Shown piece after piece: positions 5,674 through 12,226 of a stretch of 12,226 nucleotides of DNA. Made by a program: the position numbers and the translations under genes. Origin of the DNA: JACMOY01 sp046590855 (GTDB taxonomy: Bacteria; Actinomycetota; Actinomycetes; Actinomycetales; Angustibacteraceae); the NCBI GenBank assembly GCA_046590855.1, contig JBKJTJ010000050.1, positions 1 to 12,226 on the forward strand, written 5' to 3'. Under the pieces are notes generated by a model. That model searched no databases. It saw only the letters and a list, made by a program, of their open reading frames with translations, and was not told where the DNA came from. Numbering within the stretch: the stretch's first letter is position 1; every line of letters begins with the position of its first letter.

Positions 5674-8100
5674 CTACCCCTCGCCACCGACGCTGGGAGC
5701 ACCCGAGCCGGACCCCACCGGTCGGGTGGCGTGGTCGCGCGGCCCCGACCTGACCAGGGCTGGGCCTGCGGAGCCGCTGACCACGGCCAGGTCGCCGTCG
5801 ACGTCGGTGCGCGCGATGACCGCCCCGAGCCCACCGAGCAGGCGCATCGTTGACGGCGCCGGGTGCCCGTAGTCGTTGCCGGCACCCACGCTGACCAGGG
5901 CCAGTCGCGGTCGGGCGAGGGCGACCAGGCCGGGATCCTGCTTGGCCGACCCGTGGTGCGCCACCTTCAGCACGTCGACCGAGGGGTCTGGCAACGCTGC
6001 CAGGCGGGCGGCGACCTCTCGCGCGGCCTCCGGTTCGATGTCCCCGGCGAGCAGCAGCGTCAGCCCGTGCGTGCGGACGCGCAGCACCACGCTGGAGTTG
6101 TTGGGCACCGACCCCGCGGCGATCACCCGCTGGGGCCACAGCAGCTGCCACGACACCACCCCGGAGGAGCCCTCCTCCCCCGCCCGCGTCGACCTGACCG
6201 GTACGGCCGCCACGGCGGCCAGGGAGCGCACGGTGCGCGCCTGCTCCGGCGGGTCGTCGACGATCGTGGTGAGCACCGCGCCGACCCGGCGTCCGCGCAG
6301 CGCGCCGGGAAGTCCGTCGACGTGGTCGGCGTGGAAGTGGGTCAGGACGATCGCGTCCAGGGACCGCACGCCGAGGCGGGTCAGGCACCGGTCGACGTCG
6401 TCGGGCGCCGGACCGGCGTCGATCAGCAGCGCGTGCCCGGGTGCCGTGCTGAGCACGAGTGCGTCGCCCTGCCCGACGTCGCAGACCACCAGCACCCACC
6501 CGGGAGGGGGCCACGCCGAGGTGCCAGGCACGGGCAGCACGAGTGCGACGGCGACCGCGAGCCCACCGGCCGCCGCGACCGGGCGGCGCCGGGCGTGGCG
6601 GGCGAGCAGCGGCCCCGCAACCACCAGCGCGAGCGTGACGACGGCCAGCGTCAGGGCCCCGCGCGCGCCGCCGGGCCAGGCGATCTGACCGCCCGGTACC
6701 TGCGCGAGCCGGCGCGCCACCAGGGTGATGACCGAGCACGGCCAGCCGGCGACGACCGCCAGCAGGTGCGCCACCGGGGCCGAGGCTGGCGAGACCACGG
6801 CAGCAGCGAGGCCGAGCACGGTGGCCGGCGCCACCAGCGGTGCCACGAGTGCGTTGGCCGGGATCGCCACCAGGCTGACCTGGCCCGACAGCAGCACCAC
6901 CACCGGCCCGCAGACCGCCTGGGCAGCGAGCGGTATCGCGATCCCGGCCGCCAGCCACGGCGGCAGCCACCTCGCCAGCCACGCGGTCCAGGGCCGGGCC
7001 AGCAGCAGCAGGCCCAGGGTGGCCAGCACTGACAGGGCGAACCCGAACGACCTGGCCAGCCAGGGGTCGACGACGAGCAGCACGAGAACGGCCGTGCTCA
7101 GGGCCGGGACGCCGGCGCGCCGGCGCGACCCCGCGACGGCCAGCAGCCCGATGACCCCCATCGCGGCAGCCCGCAGCACGCTGGGCTCGGGTCGGGCCAG
7201 GACGACGAACCCGCCGAGCACCACCGCCGCGGCGACCAGGCGCGACCGACGTCCGAGGCCGGCCAGGCGACCCAGCACGAGTGCGAGGAGGCACACGATG
7301 GTGACGTTCGTGCCCGAGACCGCCGACAGGTGCGTCAGCCCGGTGGCGCGCATGGCCGCCAGCAGCCCCGGCGGCTGCCGCGAGGTGTCACCGACGACGA
7401 GCCCCGGCAGCAGGCCCCGGGGGTCTGGTGACAGGCTCGCGGCCGCCCGACGCAGTCCGGCCCGCAACCGCTCGGCACCCCGGGCCACGGCCGGAGCCTG
7501 CGCAGTGACCTGCGGTGGCCCACGGGCGCTGAGGGTGGCCACGACGTCGTCGCCGGGACGCGCGGGCGCCAGCCGACCGGTGGCGCGCAACCGCTCACCC
7601 CAGTGCAGGCGGGCCCACCGGGCGTCGGCGAACACGAGCACCCGGCTGCGCACCGCCGTCCGCGCGCCGCGGCCCTCGACGGCGCTCACGGTGAGCTCGA
7701 CGAGCACGAGCTGACGACCCGGCAGCCGCGTCGGGCCGGCCAGCGGGCGGGGGTCGGCGGCCACCGAGCCCTCGACCCGGACGACGGCCCCGGCGTCGGC
7801 CAGCGAGCGCACCGTCCCCGCGTCGCGCGCGAGCGACTGCAGGCCCGCCGCCCCCAGGCACAGAGCGGTCGCGGCCAAGGTGAAGGCCAGCGCTGTGCGC
7901 AGCCCGGCCACAGTGCGCCGGCGGATCTGCACCCCGGCGATGCCCGCTGCCGCAGCGAGCAGCCCGGCGGCTGAGCCCACCCGCCACCACGAGGGCGACC
8001 CCAGCGTGAAGGCGGTCACCACCCACGCGGCGAGCGCACCGGGGAGCAGACGCAGATCAGGGGCCTGCTCGTGCACCGGCTCGGGAGTCGGGTCGCTCAC
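5674..8100 (-). CDS. comEC: ComEC/Rec2-type DNA uptake channel with metallo-beta-lactamase domain
   Basis: ComEC forms the inner-membrane channel that carries single-stranded DNA into the cytoplasm during natural transformation. The 808-residue product has the complete three-part layout. An N-terminal region with membrane helices and an OB-like DUF4131 section spans about 1-200. The polytopic Competence domain follows and contains the conserved GLTHLSAVSGTNV (254-266). A C-terminal metallo-beta-lactamase-like domain starts near VVCDVGQGDALVL, with the metal motif HFHADH at 588-593, then LLLAGDIEPEA and VAHHGSAKQ. All metal-binding motifs appear intact, so a nuclease function of this domain is plausible. 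The GTG start at 8100 overlaps the comEA stop in a 4-nt GTGA, and no clear independent ribosome binding site is seen, which suggests coupling. Pseudogene decay is not evident. Other competence genes (DNA translocase, pilus) are not in the window. Confidence 0.97.
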   Translation of the reverse strand: MSDPTPEPVHEQAPDLRLLPGALAAWVVTAFTLGSPSWWRVGSAAGLLAAAAGIAGVQIRRRTVAGLRTALAFTLAATALCLGAAGLQSLARDAGTVRSLADAGAVVRVEGSVAADPRPLAGPTRLPGRQLVLVELTVSAVEGRGARTAVRSRVLVFADARWARLHWGERLRATGRLAPARPGDDVVATLSARGPPQVTAQAPAVARGAERLRAGLRRAAASLSPDPRGLLPGLVVGDTSRQPPGLLAAMRATGLTHLSAVSGTNVTIVCLLALVLGRLAGLGRRSRLVAAAVVLGGFVVLARPEPSVLRAAAMGVIGLLAVAGSRRRAGVPALSTAVLVLLVVDPWLARSFGFALSVLATLGLLLLARPWTAWLARWLPPWLAAGIAIPLAAQAVCGPVVVLLSGQVSLVAIPANALVAPLVAPATVLGLAAAVVSPASAPVAHLLAVVAGWPCSVITLVARRLAQVPGGQIAWPGGARGALTLAVVTLALVVAGPLLARHARRRPVAAAGGLAVAVALVLPVPGTSAWPPPGWVLVVCDVGQGDALVLSTAPGHALLIDAGPAPDDVDRCLTRLGVRSLDAIVLTHFHADHVDGLPGALRGRRVGAVLTTIVDDPPEQARTVRSLAAVAAVPVRSTRAGEEGSSGVVSWQLLWPQRVIAAGSVPNNSSVVLRVRTHGLTLLLAGDIEPEAAREVAARLAALPDPSVDVLKVAHHGSAKQDPGLVALARPRLALVSVGAGNDYGHPAPSTMRLLGGLGAVIARTDVDGDLAVVSGSAGPALVRSGPRDHATRPVGSGSGAPSVGGEG
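5677..5682 (-). promoter_or_regulatory. holA ribosome binding site inside the comEC 3' end
   Basis: GAGGGG on the minus strand lies in the last codons of comEC, directly before its TAG stop, and 13 nt before the holA GTG. The spacing is long, so ribosomes ending comEC may re-initiate on holA. Confidence 0.4.
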
Positions 8101-8813
8101 ACCCGCACCAGGGGGCGCAGGCGACCGAGCACGGCCTCGCCGATGCCGCTGACCTCACCGAGCTCGTCGACGCTGCTGAACCGGCCGTGCTGGCTGCGCC
8201 AGTCCAGGATCCGCTGGGCGAGCACCGGACCGACCCCGGGCAGGGCGTCGAGGTCGCTCGCCCCGGCGGAGTTCAGGTCGACCGGTGCGACCGCAGCCCC
8301 GGCGCCCCCGCCCGTTGTCCCCGCACCCGGCCCGCTCGGCCCGGCCACCGACGCCGCCACCTCACCGGGCCGGGGCACCACGACCTGCTCGCCGTCGACG
8401 ACGAACCGGGCGAGGTTGACCCGCGCCAGGTCCGCCGTCCGCAGCGCTCCACCGGCGGCCGCGAGCGCCTGCTGCACGCGCGCACCCGCGGGCAGCTCGA
8501 CGACCCCCGGGTGCCGCACCTGCCCCACGACGTGCACCGCCACCCGCGCCGCCCGGGTGGTCGTGGCGGCCGGGGGCGAGGTGGGCGTCAGCGGTGCGGC
8601 CAGCGACGGCGAGGGCGGCGGCAGCGGCTCGGGCACCGATCTTCGGGCGGCGATCAGTGCCCGACCACCGAGCACGGACACCACCAGGGCCAGCACGACC
8701 AGGAGCCCGAGCAGCGCGCGCGGGCTGACCCCCGCGCGCGCCGCGGCGAGCTCGGAAGCCTGAGCCACGCGCTCTCGAACGCGGGCTCGACGGGGGTCCG
8801 GTGCAGCAGGCAT
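8097..8813 (-). CDS. comEA: ComEA-like DNA receptor with SLBB and helix-hairpin-helix domains
   Basis: ComEA is a membrane-anchored double-stranded DNA receptor that passes DNA to ComEC. The 238-residue product has four parts: a short cytoplasmic, Arg-rich N-terminus; one membrane helix at about 33-50 (LLGLLVVLALVVSVLGG); a Pro/Ala/Thr-rich spacer (60-86); and an SLBB-type domain from about 91 (VAVHVVGQVRHPGVVELPAG). After a Gly-rich linker comes the C-terminal (HhH)2 DNA-binding domain, residues 179-238, starting LNSAGASDLDALPGVGP, with hairpins LPGVG (191-195) and SGIGEAV (222-228). The linker-SLBB-HhH layout is that of Gram-positive ComEA. The ATG at 8813 has no good Shine-Dalgarno but sits 6 nt after a -10 element, suggesting a leaderless mRNA. 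Its stop overlaps the comEC start (GTGA). First gene of a probable comEA-comEC-holA operon. Confidence 0.96.
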   Translation of the reverse strand: MPAAPDPRRARVRERVAQASELAAARAGVSPRALLGLLVVLALVVSVLGGRALIAARRSVPEPLPPPSPSLAAPLTPTSPPAATTTRAARVAVHVVGQVRHPGVVELPAGARVQQALAAAGGALRTADLARVNLARFVVDGEQVVVPRPGEVAASVAGPSGPGAGTTGGGAGAAVAPVDLNSAGASDLDALPGVGPVLAQRILDWRSQHGRFSSVDELGEVSGIGEAVLGRLRPLVRV

Positions 8814-8819
8814 GCGGGG

Positions 8820-8848
8820 ACCGTAGGAAGGCCCCGACGGCGCGTCGA
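8820..8848 (-). promoter_or_regulatory. Candidate comEA promoter (leaderless type)
   Basis: On the minus strand TCGACG (8848-8843) resembles a TTGACN -35 (4 of 6 match TTGACA). A 17-bp spacer follows, then TACGGT (8825-8820), a TAnnnT -10, and 6 nt later the ATG at 8813. The spacing is ideal. Most of the promoter lies inside a predicted hairpin that follows degV. Confidence 0.5.
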
Positions 8849-8856
8849 GGGCCTAC
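8823..8856 (-). terminator. Hairpin after degV overlapping the comEA promoter
   Basis: GTA (8823-8825) pairs with TAC (8854-8856), GGCCC (8830-8834) with GGGCC (8849-8853), and CGACG (8835-8839) with CGTCG (8843-8847) around a GCG loop. That gives 13 pairs with a 4-nt bulge on one side and one unpaired A on the other. There is no T tract. It begins about 47 bp past the degV stop and may end the leuS-degV transcript. Confidence 0.45.
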
Positions 8857-8864
8857 CGGCGGGT

Positions 8865-8903
8865 TGTGGACGGCGGGACGAGCCGCGCGCCTGTGGACGC
8901 CGG
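8865..8903 (+). repeat. Pair of short direct repeats in the degV-comEA gap
   Basis: TGTGGACGGCGG (8865-8876) and TGTGGACGCCGG (8892-8903) differ at one of 12 bases and are spaced 27 bp start to start. The core TGTGGAC resembles part of a DnaA box (TGTGGACAA) but the last two bases differ. They lie between the degV stop and the hairpin/comEA promoter. Function unknown, possibly chance. Confidence 0.35.
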
Positions 8904-9743
8904 TCAGTCGAGCCGGGGTGAGACCACGACGGCGAGCATGCCGGGTCCGACGTGCGCCCCCACGACCGCGCCGACCTCGCCCACGACGACCTGGGAACCC
9001 GACAGCGCCGTCCGCAGCCGTCCGGCCAGCCGCTCGGCGGCGTCCGAGGCGTCGAGGTGGTGCACGGCGACGTCGACCGTCCCGACGGCTGCGGCGATGG
9101 CAAGCTCCTCGAGCCGGGCGAGCGCCCGCGTGCTCGTACGCACCTTCTCGAGCGGCTCGATGTGCCCGTCCTGCAGCACCAGCAGCGGCTTGATCGCGAG
9201 CGCCGACCCCAGCAGCGCCGCCGCCGGCCCGATCCGACCACCGCGGCGCAGGTGCTCGAGGGTCGCGACGTAGAAGTACGTGCGGGTGACCTGGGCCCGG
9301 CGGCGGGCCGCGTCCGCGACGTCCTGCGCTCCGCGCCCGGCCGCTGCCGAGGCCGCCGCCTCGATCACCAGGAACCCCAGCCCCATGCCGAGCGAGCGCG
9401 AGTCGACGACCGTGGTCGGCACCGGTGACTCGCGCGCCGCGAGGACGGCCGACTCGTAGGTGCCCGAGATCTCGGCCGAGATGTGCAGCGACACGATGGC
9501 GTCGGCGCCGGCGTCCGCGAGGCTCGTGTAGGCGTCCAGCAGCACCTGCGGGCTCGGTCGCGACGTCGTCACCGGCGTCCACGCGCGCAGTGCCGCCGCG
9601 ACGGCCCGCGAGTCGATGTCGACCCCCTCGTCGAACGCCCGCCCGCCGACGACGACCTGCAGCGGCACGACGACGACCCCCGCGTCGCTGGCCGCCGCCG
9701 CCGGCAGGTACGCCGTCGAGTCGGTGACGATCGCGACGCTCAC
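8904..9743 (-). CDS. degV: DegV family fatty-acid-binding protein
   Basis: DegV/FakB-type proteins bind fatty acids. In Firmicutes some present them to the FakA kinase; the role of actinobacterial members is less clear, and no fakA-like gene is visible here. The 279-residue product is full length. It opens VAIVTDSTAYLP with the family DSTA motif, has TTSRPSP (59-65) matching the ligand-contacting T-S-x-P-S segment, LHISAEISGTYESA (86-99), VVDSRSLGMGLG, LEHLRRGGRIG and a C-terminal HVGPGMLAVVV. The GTG at 9743 is supported by GAGG overlapping the leuS stop with 6-nt spacing. The gap to leuS is only 8 bp, so the two are probably co-transcribed and coupled. Confidence 0.95.
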   Translation of the reverse strand: MSVAIVTDSTAYLPAAAASDAGVVVVPLQVVVGGRAFDEGVDIDSRAVAAALRAWTPVTTSRPSPQVLLDAYTSLADAGADAIVSLHISAEISGTYESAVLAARESPVPTTVVDSRSLGMGLGFLVIEAAASAAAGRGAQDVADAARRRAQVTRTYFYVATLEHLRRGGRIGPAAALLGSALAIKPLLVLQDGHIEPLEKVRTSTRALARLEELAIAAAVGTVDVAVHHLDASDAAERLAGRLRTALSGSQVVVGEVGAVVGAHVGPGMLAVVVSPRLD

Positions 9744-9749
9744 CGGGTG

Positions 9750-9753
9750 CCTC
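9750..9753 (-). promoter_or_regulatory. degV ribosome binding site overlapping the leuS stop codon
   Basis: Minus-strand TGAGG (9754-9750) contains the leuS TGA stop and the GAGG Shine-Dalgarno core, 6 nt before the degV GTG. The arrangement implies translational coupling of degV to leuS. Confidence 0.65.
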
Positions 9754-12226
9754 AGACCGGCACGATGTTGACGAGCTTCGGGGCGCGGACGACGGCGGTG
9801 CGGATCTCGCGGCCGGCCAGGGCGGCGGCGACCTTCTCGCTGGCCAGGGCCAGCTCGCGCAGCTCGTCCTCACCGATGCCGGGCGGCACCTCGAGCCGGT
9901 CGCGCACCTTGCCCTGCACCTGCACCACGCAGGTCACGGTGTCGAGCACCAGCAGCGCGGGGTCGGCGGCAGGGAACGGCTCGAACGCCAGCGAGCCGTC
10001 GTGCCCCAGCAGTCGCCACATCTCCTCGGCCAGGTGCGGCGCGAGCGGTGCGGTCATCAGCACCAGCGGCTCGGCCAGCTCGCGTGGCACGACGTCGAGC
10101 TTGGTCACGACGTTGTTCAGCTCGATCAGCTTGGCCACCGCGGTGTTGAACCGCAGCGCCTCGTAGTCGCGGCTGATCCCCTCGATCGCCCGGTGCAGGG
10201 ACTGCCGTGAGGCCAAGTCGGCGGCATCCTCGGTGACCCGCAGCTCACCGGTCCACTCGTCGACAACGTTGCGCCACAGACGTTGCAGGAAGCGCAGCGA
10301 CCCGACGACAGCGCGGGTCTCCCACGGGCGCGAGACGTCCAGCGGCCCCATCGACATCTCGTAGACCCGGAACGTGTCGGCGCCGTACGCGTCGTACATC
10401 TCGTCCGGCGTGACGACGTTCTTCAGCGACTTGCCCATCTTCCCGTACTCGCGGGTCACGGGCGCGCCCTCGAACGACCAGGTGCCGTCACCGGCCTCGA
10501 CCACCTCGGCGGCCGGCACCGGCTGACCGCGCCCGTCCCGGTACGCGTACGCCTGGATGTAGCCCTGGTTGAACAACCGGCGGAACGGCTCCGAGCTGGT
10601 CACGTGCCCCAGGTCGAACAGCACCTTGTGCCAGAACCGCGAGTACAGCAGGTGCAGCACGGCGTGCTCGACACCACCGACGTACAGGTCGACGCCGCCG
10701 GGGTCGGACGCCGAGCGCGGGCCCATCCAGTAGGCCTCGTTCTGCGGGTCGACGAAGGCACCCGCGTTCTCGGGGTCGAGGTAGCGCAGCTCGTACCAGC
10801 ACGACCCGGCCCACTGCGGCATGACGTTCAGCTCGCGGCGGTAGGTGCGCACCCCGTCACCGAGGTCGAGCTCGACGGTGGTCCAGGCCCCCGCTCCCGA
10901 CAGCGGTGGCAGCGGCTCGCTGACGGCGTCGTCGGGATCAAGGGTCTGGGGCCGGTAGTTCTCGACGTCCGGCAGCAGCACCGGCAGCATCGACTCGGGC
11001 AGCGCCCGCGGCTGGTCGTCCTCGTCGAAGACGATCGGGAACGGCTCGCCCCAGTACCGCTGCCGGCTGAACAGCCAGTCGCGCAACCGGTAGGTGACCG
11101 TGCTCTCGCCCAGACCCTTGCGCTGCAACCACTCCACGATGCGTCGCTTGGCGTCGGCGACCCCCAGGCCGTCCAGCGACACCTCGTCGTTGGCCGAGTT
11201 GATCGCCGGCCCATCACCTGTGAAGGCCTCGCCGGCCCAGTCCGCAGGCGGCTGCACGGTGCGCACGATCGGCAGGTCGTACGACGTGGCGAAGGCCCAG
11301 TCACGCTCGTCCTGCGCCGGCACGGCCATGATCGCCCCGGTGCCGTAGCCCATCAGCACGTAGTCGGCGACGAACACCGGAACCGGTTGCCCCGTCACGG
11401 CGTTGGTCGCGAAACCACCGGTGAAGACTCCGGTCTTCTCACGGCCCTCGGCTTGGCGCTCGAGGTCGGTCTTGGCGGCCGCCGTCTCGCGGTAGGCCTC
11501 GACCGCGGACGTCGGGTCGCCGGCCCCGGCGGTCCACGCCGGCACGGTCCCCTGCGGCCACGCGCCGGGCACCAGGGAGTCGACCAGCGGGTGCTCGGGG
11601 GCGAGCACCACGAACGTAGCGCCGAAGAGCGTGTCGGGTCGCGTGGTGAAGACGCTGATGTCGCCGTGGTGGGTGGCGAAGCGGACGGTCGCACCCTCGC
11701 TGCGGCCGATCCAGTTGCGCTGCATGTGCTTGACCGGGTCGGGCCAGTCCAGGCCGTCCAGGTCGGCCAGCAGGCGGTCGCCGTACGCGGTGATGCGCAT
11801 CTTCCACTGGCGCAGGTTGCGCTTGAACACCGGGAAGTTGCCACGATCACTACGGCCGTCGGCGGTGACCTCCTCGTTGGCCAGCACGGTGCCCAGGCCG
11901 GGGCACCAGTTGACCGGCGACTGGGAGAGGTAGGCCAGCCGGTGGCCGTCGACGACCCGGCGGCGGGCCACGGCGTCGAGCTCTGCCCAGCTCGGGCCTG
12001 GCTCCACGCCGGGTACGTCGTGCGGGACCGGCCTCGTTCCTGCCGCCAGCTCGCCCTCCAGCTCGGAGATGGGTCGGGCCCGGTCGGCGTCCGGGTCGTA
12101 CCAGGAGTTGTAGATCTGCAGGAAGATCCACTGGGTCCACCGGTAGAACTCGGGGTCGGTGGTGGAGACGCTGCGCCGCGGGTCGTGGGCCAGACCCAGC
12201 CGCCGCAGCTGCGCGCGCATCGTCGC
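9752..12226 (-). CDS. leuS: Leucyl-tRNA synthetase (5' partial)
   Basis: LeuRS charges tRNA-Leu. About 823 residues are visible. The frame runs through the right edge, and the ATG at 12220 is internal (context ATMRAQLRRLGL), so the N-terminus with the HIGH motif is missing. Visible parts include TDPEFYRWTQWIFLQIYNSWY; the CP1 editing domain with FTTRPDTLFGATFVVLAPEH and GYGTGAIMAVPAQDERDWAFA; the catalytic segments RYWGEPFPIVF, MPQWAGSCWYELRYLDPEN and VGGVEHAVLHLLYSRFWHK; the KMSKS-loop equivalent KMGKS (10441-10427) with Gly in third position; the anticodon-binding helices; and a C-terminal domain ending LVNIVPV. The region around GRSDRGNFPVFKRNLRQWKM has no Cys pairs where many bacterial LeuRS carry a zinc ribbon, which I recall as typical of actinobacterial LeuRS. 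Stop at 9752-9754, 8 bp before degV. Confidence 0.98.
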   Translation of the reverse strand, partial: ATMRAQLRRLGLAHDPRRSVSTTDPEFYRWTQWIFLQIYNSWYDPDADRARPISELEGELAAGTRPVPHDVPGVEPGPSWAELDAVARRRVVDGHRLAYLSQSPVNWCPGLGTVLANEEVTADGRSDRGNFPVFKRNLRQWKMRITAYGDRLLADLDGLDWPDPVKHMQRNWIGRSEGATVRFATHHGDISVFTTRPDTLFGATFVVLAPEHPLVDSLVPGAWPQGTVPAWTAGAGDPTSAVEAYRETAAAKTDLERQAEGREKTGVFTGGFATNAVTGQPVPVFVADYVLMGYGTGAIMAVPAQDERDWAFATSYDLPIVRTVQPPADWAGEAFTGDGPAINSANDEVSLDGLGVADAKRRIVEWLQRKGLGESTVTYRLRDWLFSRQRYWGEPFPIVFDEDDQPRALPESMLPVLLPDVENYRPQTLDPDDAVSEPLPPLSGAGAWTTVELDLGDGVRTYRRELNVMPQWAGSCWYELRYLDPENAGAFVDPQNEAYWMGPRSASDPGGVDLYVGGVEHAVLHLLYSRFWHKVLFDLGHVTSSEPFRRLFNQGYIQAYAYRDGRGQPVPAAEVVEAGDGTWSFEGAPVTREYGKMGKSLKNVVTPDEMYDAYGADTFRVYEMSMGPLDVSRPWETRAVVGSLRFLQRLWRNVVDEWTGELRVTEDAADLASRQSLHRAIEGISRDYEALRFNTAVAKLIELNNVVTKLDVVPRELAEPLVLMTAPLAPHLAEEMWRLLGHDGSLAFEPFPAADPALLVLDTVTCVVQVQGKVRDRLEVPPGIGEDELRELALASEKVAAALAGREIRTAVVRAPKLVNIVPV

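Noticed and set aside
4365..5753. A 462-codon plus-strand open frame over rpsT and holA
   Set aside because: Low-complexity Gly/Arg/His/Val composition; it overlaps the well-supported rpsT and holA and would read through the terminator hairpin.
5664..5885. A longer holA starting at 5885
   Set aside because: The extra 74 residues are Arg/Ser/Thr-rich shadow of comEC; the delta-family N-terminus begins at the GTG at 5663.
5660..7294. A 544-codon minus-strand open frame inside comEC
   Set aside because: Arg/Gly/Ala/Pro-rich translation in the wrong frame of comEC, with no recognisable motif.
8865..8873. DnaA boxes forming an origin
   Set aside because: Only two degenerate matches, no AT-rich region and no dnaA/dnaN nearby; kept only as a short repeat.
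8362..9873. A 503-codon minus-strand open frame across comEA and degV
   Set aside because: It spans the ends of three real genes and their gaps in an alternative frame, and is Arg/Gly-rich shadow sequence.
11850..12220. ATG at 12220 as the real leuS start
   Set aside because: The sequence just before it continues in frame as Ala-Thr, and LeuRS of this type has the HIGH-containing N-terminus before this point, so the gene continues beyond the window.

Overview
The window is GC-rich chromosomal DNA from a member of the Actinomycetota. Support for this comes from the base composition, the many GTG starts, the LeuRS with actinobacterial features, and the gene set leuS, degV, comEA, comEC, holA, rpsT, lepA, which is a familiar actinobacterial neighbourhood. 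I cannot place it below phylum level from the sequence alone. There is no insertion sequence, phage gene, CRISPR array, tRNA or rRNA. Coding density is very high, and the longest gap between genes is about 150 bp.

Layout, left to right. (1) Positions 2-577 (+): the 3' end of an M4 (thermolysin-type) metallopeptidase gene. After a Gly/Ser/Ala linker it runs on, in the same reading frame, into a segment resembling emfourin, a protein inhibitor of M4 peptidases. (2) Positions 581-2434 (-): lepA, convergent with the peptidase gene and only 3 bp from it. (3) Positions 2527-4138 (+): two accessory genes, an aminoglycoside-phosphotransferase-fold kinase and a MazF/PemK-like protein with a basic N-terminal extension and no visible antitoxin. 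(4) Positions 4241-4501 (+): rpsT, followed by a strong hairpin shared with the convergent holA. (5) Positions 4650-8813 (-): comEA-comEC-holA, tightly packed (a 4-nt overlap, then a 10-bp gap). (6) Positions 8904-12226 (-): leuS (5' end outside the window) and degV, 8 bp apart.

How the genes work together. leuS, lepA and rpsT serve translation. comEA and comEC make a DNA-uptake receptor and channel and are coupled to holA, the delta subunit of the replicative clamp loader. The comEA promoter candidate lies inside the hairpin that follows degV, so leuS-degV and comEA-comEC-holA are probably separate transcription units with one overlapping boundary. Two genes, the mazF-like gene and comEA, have a TAnnnT -10 element exactly 6 nt before the start codon, the pattern expected for leaderless mRNAs.

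Most of the window is conserved housekeeping sequence. The most unusual item is the M4 peptidase-emfourin fusion at the left edge. Second is the orphan MazF-like protein with its Arg-rich extension.
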